DNA of 10,894 nucleotides from Synergistaceae bacterium (GTDB lineage: Bacteria; Synergistota; Synergistia; Synergistales; Aminobacteriaceae), in NCBI GenBank assembly GCA_017455085.1, contig JAFTBT010000121.1, positions 1 to 10,894 of the forward strand. The letters run 5' to 3'. Below the pieces are notes generated by a model. It was not told where the DNA came from, ran no database searches, and saw only the letters and a list, made by a program, of their open reading frames with translations. Numbering within the stretch: position 1 is the first letter of the stretch; the number at the start of each line of letters is the position of its first letter. Positions 6,208-10,894 of this stretch are shown here, piece after piece. The translations under genes and the position numbers were made by a program.

Positions 6208-7497
6208 TTACTCGTAACAAATAGCGTGCTTAATCTGCCGGACTTTCTCTTCTCCTGCCAATATCCTCACAAGCTCAAACGCAAACTCAACCCCTGCTCC
6301 AAGTCCCTGACCAGTTACTATATTTCCGTCCACAGTAACGCTATCACCCGTCAGCAATGCTCCGGACATTTTGGCCTCAAAGTCGAAATGACACGTAGCC
6401 TTCTTCCCGTCAAGCAGTCCTAATTCCGCCAAGATGCTCGGTGCTGCACAGATGGCCGCTATCATTTTCTCTGCTGCAAACTCTCTGCATTTACTCCTCA
6501 CAATCTCAGAGGCAGCAAGATTTTTCGTGCCTATCCTTCCGCCGGGAAGTACTATCATCTTTGCTTGAGCATAGTCTGCATTTTCAGCAAGGCAGTCCGC
6601 AGTGATCAATATACCTCTTGAGCTTTTCACGTCCCTTCTGCCCATGACCGAAGCCATAATCACCCTAAGGCCTGCACGCCGCAAAATGTCCACCACTAAC
6701 AGCCCTTCGCACTCCTCGAATCCGTCAGCCAGAAACACAATCACATCACCGTTCGCCTGTATGCCTGCTGTTCTCTGTTGCTCAAGCACATAGCCCTCAA
6801 ACAGTCTCAAGTCATCTTTGGTAGTGATCTTTATGTTCGTCTGGCTGCCTCTGGAAAAATATATACGCTTCCCCATTGCCTGCATCAGTGCTGTAGTATG
6901 AGCCTCCACCCTGCTGATTATCCCTGTCTCGACGGCTTCACTGTACATTCCGGCAATAAAACCGTACTTGAACGCATGAGGTGTATTCATCACAGCAATA
7001 GTATCTCTGTCAATGTATGTATCAGTGTAGTTGTCGGGGTCTGACACTGAAACTGCGGAGTGCTTTATGCCGGATAACAGAAGATAATCCGTAGATGATA
7101 TTGCGTTAGAGCCGTTGCCTTTGCAGACTCGTATAGCGTCAGTAATAATCTCTGGTGTTACGAAAGGAGACGCACCAAAGTGGAACAAAACAGTATCTTT
7201 ATCGCTGATTTTGCCCTTCAGGAAGTTTATACCGTTCAGCACAGAGTCCTGAAACGTAGCTCCGCCCTCAGTAACCCACATAAGCCTGCTGAAGCTATAC
7301 TTTTCCTTGATTGCCCACACATCAGGAATATACGGCTTTACGCACACAACAAGTACAGCGTCAATATCGGGGTGCTTGTCGAAAACGTCAATAGTGTATG
7401 CGAGTATAGGTTTGCCGAGTACCTCAATAAACTGTTTGGGGATTCCTGCTCCGACTCTGCTGCCTATACCTCCTGCAAGAATAACTGCTATATTCAT
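6208..7497 (-). CDS. IspD/TarI-like cytidylyltransferase fused to a DJ-1/PfpI domain
   Basis: The 429-residue product has two domains. Residues 1 to about 242 are an IspD/TarI-type nucleotidyltransferase: LAGGIGSRVGAGIPKQF (7-23) is the CTP-binding loop, GGATFQDSVLNGI (78-90) matches the family GGxxRxxSVxxG region, and NIKITTKDDL (221-230) is the usual C-terminal motif. The family HDAxRPF motif is HFGASPF here (106-112), so the conserved Asp and Arg are missing. Residues 250-429 are DJ-1/PfpI: GFEECEG (259-265, E264 matching the conserved Glu), VLPGG (316-320) and the nucleophile elbow IAAICAAP with C350. The ATG at 7497 with AGGTGAA upstream is preferred over the TTG at 7521. As last gene of the cassette it probably makes a CDP-activated alcohol for surface glycans. 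The role of the DJ-1 part is unknown: redox or glyoxal-type repair is only a family possibility. Confidence 0.82.
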   Translation of the reverse strand: MNIAVILAGGIGSRVGAGIPKQFIEVLGKPILAYTIDVFDKHPDIDAVLVVCVKPYIPDVWAIKEKYSFSRLMWVTEGGATFQDSVLNGINFLKGKISDKDTVLFHFGASPFVTPEIITDAIRVCKGNGSNAISSTDYLLLSGIKHSAVSVSDPDNYTDTYIDRDTIAVMNTPHAFKYGFIAGMYSEAVETGIISRVEAHTTALMQAMGKRIYFSRGSQTNIKITTKDDLRLFEGYVLEQQRTAGIQANGDVIVFLADGFEECEGLLVVDILRRAGLRVIMASVMGRRDVKSSRGILITADCLAENADYAQAKMIVLPGGRIGTKNLAASEIVRSKCREFAAEKMIAAICAAPSILAELGLLDGKKATCHFDFEAKMSGALLTGDSVTVDGNIVTGQGLGAGVEFAFELVRILAGEEKVRQIKHAICYE

Positions 7498-7532
7498 TTC
7501 TTCACCTGCTTTTCGCGGCAATTGCTGATGGT

Positions 7533-8240
7533 CTATTTCTTGTGAACTTCTCTTGCTCTGAGTAAGTCATCCACATTTTCGACTTCAGCCCATGCATAAC
7601 CCTTTATGTCCTTGTAGTACAGGTCAAAATCGTTCTCGAATATCATCTGTACAAGTGCGTCCTCGAAAAATTGGCTGTACATTTCGCCGTTGATCATAGA
7701 GTCAATTTCCTCAAGCAGAAACCGCGCAGAAACCGCATCCAGTTTCGTAACACACACATACTGCGCAGAAAATGACGACAGGGATTTACTCATTACACAA
7801 ATCTTGTCCCCCTGTGTCTGAACGTTATAGTTTCCTGTGGCCTTGCTGGAGTCAACTAGTACATAGGGCTTATCAGTATTCCGGCATATGATTTCCGCAA
7901 TGAGCTTGTCTTCAAGGACAGTATCAGAGCTTAATATAGTTACGTTGTCTCTCTCAAGGTATTTCCTAGCGAACCACAGGGAGGCTATCGATCCAGTCAC
8001 AGCATAGAACGGATTGCGTACAAGTATTACGTTTTCCCTCTCCATTTCCCGCTGTACATGCTCATACATAAAACCTGCAACAACAACTATTTCTGCTTTG
8101 TGGTCAAATTTTCTGAGTGTCCTGACCATTCGCTGAAGCACTGTAGAATTTCTGTCGAGCTTGTAGAGTGATTTAGGTGTTTTGAGAGTGAGCGGCTGTA
8201 AATTTGTGCCTTTGCCCGCAGCGAGTATAATGTATGTCAT
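7533..8240 (-). CDS. Phosphocholine cytidylyltransferase family protein (LicC-like)
   Basis: The 235-residue sugar-nucleotidyltransferase-type protein starts with LAAGKGTNLQPLT (6-18), followed by TPKSLYKLD (21-29). The body resembles LicC-like enzymes of gut bacteria: NPFYAVTGSIASLWFA (76-91), VLVDSSKATGNYNVQ (127-141), CVTKLD (163-168) and FFEDALVQMIF (191-201). The expected reaction is CTP plus phosphocholine (or a similar phospho-alcohol) to the CDP derivative. In the GxGTRLxPLT loop the usual Arg is Asn (N13), which may lower or change activity. The start ATG at 8240 has GAGGAGG seven bases upstream and shares its A with the stop of the preceding kinase frame (TGATG), a typical coupling. 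A TTG three bases upstream is also possible. The next gene starts 35 bases past the stop. Confidence 0.82.
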   Translation of the reverse strand: MTYIILAAGKGTNLQPLTLKTPKSLYKLDRNSTVLQRMVRTLRKFDHKAEIVVVAGFMYEHVQREMERENVILVRNPFYAVTGSIASLWFARKYLERDNVTILSSDTVLEDKLIAEIICRNTDKPYVLVDSSKATGNYNVQTQGDKICVMSKSLSSFSAQYVCVTKLDAVSARFLLEEIDSMINGEMYSQFFEDALVQMIFENDFDLYYKDIKGYAWAEVENVDDLLRAREVHKK

Positions 8241-9174
8241 CAATGAGCCTCCTCATACATATTCACGGCTAATTTGCTGTAGTCTCTTGCGAATCGATAC
8301 CACAGAGATTTTAGGTAACCTACTTTCTGCCCGGATGCCTCTTTGAACATTGTCCAGTGCATGTAGAAGAATCCAGATATAGCTATCCACGCGTAGAAGT
8401 GTCGTTTTGTACAGCGTCCGGCTCATGCCCAAAGTACACGAAAAGTATTCTGTCTACTTCCTCTCTGGAGTGGTCTCCTCCGCAAACGTAAGTCCCCACA
8501 TCAAAACCCGGGTCGCCATATCCGGCATATTCCCAGTCGGTCAAGTATATTTCCGAGTCATTGATCAGGAAGTTTTCATCTCTGCTGTCGCCGTGTGTCA
8601 GGCACATCGGAACACCATCGGTTTTTGCCATATCGTACAGCCTGTAAATGCGCTCTCTGATTTCTGTGAACTCCGGAAAATCTGGATACATGCTGCCGTA
8701 TTTTTCAGGAGGAGTGTTATCTCTGATGGCCTCCCATTTCGTCCTCACGTCAAACTCGTACCTGATTCGTATAGGAGCATCATGCAGCCTGTGCAGTAAC
8801 CGTACACCCCTCACGAGATCGCTGACATTCTTATAGTCGAAGCCTCTGTTGTTGATGAATCTGGCAATCTTCCAGCCTTCGGAGACACTCATAGCTACAA
8901 GGGTAGTATCTATTTTTGCGTCATTGGCCTGACTCTGGATCATAGCTTCACGGCTGCGGTCAACTAGTATTTCTGAGCCTAGACCCGGAAAACGAAATAC
9001 ATACTTTCCTCCGTTAAGCTCAAATGTCAGAATAGAGTTAGTTATCCCTTTTTGTATGGGCTGAAGGTTAGTGATCTGTTCTGTGTTGCAGTTGAACACG
9101 CTGCATATAGTCTGATAGATGGAATCTAAGTCTTCTTGATGGAGCAAGCCGCCCGTTGTCTGAATCCCCTGCAT
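8240..9174 (-). pseudogene. Choline/ethanolamine kinase family protein (LicA-like), frameshifted
   Basis: The open frame from ATG 9174 gives 263 residues of a LicA-type aminoglycoside-phosphotransferase-fold kinase. It has KGITNSILTF and YVFRFPG near the N-terminus, the catalytic loop CLTHGDSRDENFLI (191-204, D196 and N201) and LTDWEYAGYGDP (211-222, D213). It then breaks: after residue 256 the frame runs into TAG at 8385-8383. In another frame the sequence continues with KRHFYAWIAISGFFYMHW and on to YEEAH, ending in TGA at 8242-8240, which overlaps the LicC-like start. Adding one A to the A4 run (T4 at 8405-8408 on the plus strand) restores a 311-residue protein of normal length. The ATG at 9174 has GGAGGA six bases upstream. 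The reaction would be ATP-dependent phosphorylation of choline or a similar alcohol. The catalytic residues precede the break, so partial function, a real mutation or a sequence error are all possible. Confidence 0.85.
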
Positions 9175-9240
9175 TATTCTTCCTCCGAGCTGCCTGAACA
9201 CACCGAAGGACATAGCACAAAACTCTTCAGGGCAGAAAAT

Positions 9241-9271
9241 ATACTATGCTGTTGTTTGGGAAAATAGGCAA
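9241..9271 (-). promoter_or_regulatory. Weak candidate promoter of the lic-like cassette
   Basis: On the minus strand TTGCCT (9271-9266) and TAGTAT (9246-9241) are 19 bases apart, a longer spacer than usual, and each hexamer matches its consensus at four positions. A promoter is expected between the livK terminator and the kinase start at 9174, but this is only the best candidate visible. Confidence 0.25.
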
Positions 9272-9280
9272 GAATTATGG

Positions 9281-9317
9281 CTGTGAGCTGTGAGCTGTGA
9301 GCTGTGAGCTGTGAGCT
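9281..9317. repeat. Heptanucleotide tandem repeat, five copies of CTGTGAG
   Basis: Five perfect copies of CTGTGAG run from 9281 to 9315, followed by CT. The array is framed by the inverted repeat GGCTGT (9279-9284) and ACAGCC (9322-9327). Each junction contains the palindrome AGCT, so hairpins can form in several registers. It lies between the livK terminator and the start of the lic-like cassette, outside any coding sequence. Confidence 0.95.
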
Positions 9318-9397
9318 AATTACAGCCGGATAGTTTCATGTTGTCAATCGTTTTCTTCATGATTTACACCTGTGTATTTGCAGTAAATGCTTTCAGT

Positions 9398-9429
9398 AAA
9401 AACAAGAGCCGGGAATTTCTCCCAGCCCT
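9398..9429 (-). terminator. Strong intrinsic terminator after livK
   Basis: On the minus strand AGGGCTGGGA (9429-9420) pairs over ten positions, two of them G-U, with TCCCGGCTCT (9414-9405) across a five-base loop. TG and then five T (9402-9398) follow. It starts 18 bases past the livK stop, so livK is probably transcribed apart from the genes downstream. Confidence 0.88.
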
Positions 9430-9446
9430 GTATGAATCTTCAGCGT

Positions 9447-10577
9447 CTATACTTCAGGTACTACGATTCCGACAAAGGTCTTTTTGCCGTTGCGGATCTC
9501 GACAATGCCCATGTCCTTTTCTGCGTCATGAGTAGCGTTGATCGTGGTCATGCCCGTAACAGTGGGAAGGTTCTTTGTGGTTTCGAGGGCATCGCGGATT
9601 TTTGCGGGGTCAGCACTTCCTGCGCGCTCTATAGCGTCCTTGAGCATGATGTAGCAGTCATAGCCCAGTGCGCAGTTCACGTTGGGGGCTTTGTCGGGGT
9701 GTACTTTGTTCCATGCCTCAGTGAAGGCCTTTGCGGTGTCGTTCATCTCCGGCATTGATGGGTCATACGCAAAAGTTGTGTGCATAAATCCCTCTACTGC
9801 GTCGCCTCCCAGAGTAACGATTTCGGGGTTGTCCATAGCGTCAGCACCGATGAATCTGAACGTCGCACCTAACTCTTTAGCCTGTTTGAGGACGATTGCA
9901 CCCTCAGCGAAATATGCCGGCAAGAACACTATATCCGGGCCTGCCTCCATGAGACTCGTGAGCTGTGCAGTAAAATCTGTATCTCCAGTCTGGTACATGA
10001 GGCTTGCTACGATTTCTCCGCCCATTTTCTTGTACGAATCTCTGAAGAATTTTCCGAGTCCTACGCTGTAATCATTGGACATGTCGATTAATGTTGCTGC
10101 TTTCTTCAGGCCGAGATGACGAAATGCGTATGTTGCTGCACCTGCTCCCTGAAATGGATCGATGAAGCAAACACGGAAGTAGTATTTCTTGTCGAGGGTA
10201 ACTAGGGGATTCGTGCATGAAGTTCCGATGACGGGGATACCTGCTTTCTCTGCGACCTCACCGCCGGCCATAGCCAGAGATGAACCGTATGTGCCGATGA
10301 TTGCGTTGACCTTGTCGTTCTCGATGAGGCGAGTTACAGCGTTTGCGGCCTCTACCTTGTCGGATTTGTTGTCGACGATCACGAGTTCGACCTTCTTGCC
10401 GAGAATCGTGGGGTTGAGGGTGTGGGCTAACTGTGTGCCTTCGAGTTCGAGCTGTCCGCCGAAAGCGTTCTGTCCTGTGAGGCAGTTGAAGACTCCGACC
10501 TTGATCACGTCATCGTCAGCACATGCAAGAGTGCCAAGCATGAGGACGAGCATCAATGCTGCTAAAACTTTACGCAT
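9447..10577 (-). CDS. livK: Branched-chain amino-acid ABC transporter substrate-binding protein LivK
   Basis: The 376-residue type I periplasmic binding protein begins with a signal peptide (MRKVLAALMLVLMLGTLACA). The cleavage region allows signal peptidase I after ACA. A Cys at 19 is present, but its -3 position is Thr rather than Leu, so a lipoprotein is less likely. The mature part starts VIKVGVFNCLTG and shows the Leu/Ile/Val-binding pattern: IIGTYGSSLAMAGGEVAEKA (93-112), GIPVIGTSCTNP (113-124), FRVCFIDPFQG (134-144) and DTDFTAQL (199-206). It would deliver branched-chain or related amino acids to the LivH/LivM channel. The ATG at 10577 has AAGGAG ten bases upstream. It is separated from livH by the three-gene lic-like cassette, which is unusual because livK normally adjoins livH. 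Confidence 0.93.
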   Translation of the reverse strand: MRKVLAALMLVLMLGTLACADDDVIKVGVFNCLTGQNAFGGQLELEGTQLAHTLNPTILGKKVELVIVDNKSDKVEAANAVTRLIENDKVNAIIGTYGSSLAMAGGEVAEKAGIPVIGTSCTNPLVTLDKKYYFRVCFIDPFQGAGAATYAFRHLGLKKAATLIDMSNDYSVGLGKFFRDSYKKMGGEIVASLMYQTGDTDFTAQLTSLMEAGPDIVFLPAYFAEGAIVLKQAKELGATFRFIGADAMDNPEIVTLGGDAVEGFMHTTFAYDPSMPEMNDTAKAFTEAWNKVHPDKAPNVNCALGYDCYIMLKDAIERAGSADPAKIRDALETTKNLPTVTGMTTINATHDAEKDMGIVEIRNGKKTFVGIVVPEV

Positions 10578-10615
10578 ATAAATACAACTCCTTTGATAAA
10601 TGTGGAATGCAGAAA

Positions 10616-10624
10616 ATTATATCA
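10616..10624 (-). promoter_or_regulatory. Extended -10 promoter of livK
   Basis: The minus strand reads TGA-TATAAT, a perfect extended -10 element about 40 bases upstream of the livK ATG. No good -35 hexamer is seen at the usual distance. The predicted leader of about 30 bases holds the AAGGAG ribosome binding site. Confidence 0.6.
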
Positions 10625-10660
10625 CTGTATGCTGTTCTGCCTCTGATGTTGCACACGGGA

Positions 10661-10750
10661 AACGTTAATGCTTCTCAAGAATCACAAGCAGCCACAAGAT
10701 ACAGATTGTGTTGCATAAAACGCTAATGCTTCTCAGGAATCATCGCAAGC
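10661..10750. repeat. Imperfect direct repeat of the 3' end of the CTERM gene
   Basis: AACGTTAATGCTTCTCAAGA (from 10661) and AACGCTAATGCTTCTCAGGA (from 10719) match at 18 of 20 positions, and the similarity continues into ATCACAAGC versus ATCATCGCAAGC. The right copy contains the stop and last codons of the CTERM gene. On the minus strand the left copy still encodes the matching tail, LVILEKH plus stop, against LAMIPEKH plus stop. It looks like a duplicated gene end lying between that gene and livK. Confidence 0.75.
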
Positions 10751-10894
10751 CCCAGAATCACCGCAAGCACCATCACGAGCGTATACCCAGCACTGCACCC
10801 TCCGGATGATGACGATAACGGCTTCACCCTCTCAGCCAGAAGGTCATACGCTGCCTTTACGTCAAGCAGTCCTGTCCTGCTGACTCTGCCGGTG
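10723..10894 (-). CDS. C-terminal fragment of a surface protein with Synergist-CTERM-like sorting tail
   Basis: Only the last 56 codons are in the window. Residues 1-26 of the fragment (TGRVSRTGLLDVKAAYDLL, then AERVKPL) could be the end of a folded domain; the GRV...LLDVKAAY pattern resembles the close of subtilisin-like protease domains, but this is too short to be sure. Then comes a Ser/Gly linker with GGCSAG (31-36), a hydrophobic helix of about 15 residues (YTLVMVLAVILGLAM) and a short end, IPEKH. A Cys-centred GGCxAG motif, a membrane helix and a few terminal polar residues are the layout of the Synergist-CTERM sorting signal; here only K55 is basic, with H56, fewer than usual. The protein is expected to be exported and held at the cell envelope. 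The stop TAG is at 10725-10723. No terminator is visible between it and livK. Confidence 0.7.
   Translation of the reverse strand, partial: TGRVSRTGLLDVKAAYDLLAERVKPLSSSSGGCSAGYTLVMVLAVILGLAMIPEKH

Noticed and set aside
9175..9213. Longer N-terminus for the choline kinase homologue from an ATG at 9213
   Set aside because: The ATG at 9174 has a clear GGAGGA six bases upstream, while the one at 9213 has none.
9279..9327. Rho-independent terminator formed by GGCTGT/ACAGCC around the heptamer array
   Set aside because: The arms are six bases, the loop is very long and no T run follows on either strand. The true livK terminator is at 9398-9429.

Overview
The window looks like a chromosomal segment of a Synergistota (Synergistetes) bacterium. 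The main clue is at the right edge: a minus-strand gene ends in a Ser-rich / GGCSAG / hydrophobic-helix tail of the kind called Synergist-CTERM. A complete branched-chain amino-acid ABC transporter with a fused LivM-LivG protein fits the amino-acid-fermenting lifestyle of that phylum. The phylum call is an inference; no rRNA or marker gene is present.

Layout. (1) 1-210: no convincing gene. (2) 211-1095, minus: a YitT/DUF2179 membrane protein. (3) 1244-1941, plus: a decayed NeuD-like sugar O-acetyltransferase with several stops and frameshifts. (4) 1976-2407, plus: a small intact NADAR-domain protein, ending at a terminator (2440-2474) that also works on the other strand. (5) 2491-6034, minus: livH, a livM-livG fusion and livF. 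(6) 6208-9174, minus: a three-gene lic-like cassette (choline kinase family, phosphocholine cytidylyltransferase family, IspD/TarI-like cytidylyltransferase fused to a DJ-1/PfpI domain), closed by its own terminator (6146-6177). (7) 9447-10577, minus: livK, the binding protein, with its own extended -10 promoter and a strong terminator (9398-9429). (8) 10723-10894, minus: the 3' end of a surface protein with the Synergist-CTERM-like tail.

How it fits together. LivK captures branched-chain or related amino acids outside the membrane. LivH and the LivM half form the channel, and the LivG half and LivF are the two ATPases. The lic-like cassette lies between livK and livHMGF but has its own downstream terminator, and livK ends in a terminator upstream of it. 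It therefore reads as an independent unit dropped into the liv locus, probably for activating choline or a similar alcohol to a CDP-linked form for decorating surface glycans. The first gene of the cassette, the choline kinase homologue, carries a one-base frameshift in an A tract. The frame after the lesion still encodes a well-formed C-terminus that overlaps the next start codon, so the break is either recent, reversible or a sequence error.

The most notable items are the IspD-DJ-1 fusion with its altered HDxxRP motif, the frameshifted kinase, the insertion of the cassette into the liv cluster, the five-copy heptanucleotide repeat upstream of the cassette, the decaying neuD-like gene, and the partial duplication of the 3' end of the CTERM gene. 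I found no CRISPR array, rRNA, tRNA, transposase or phage gene.
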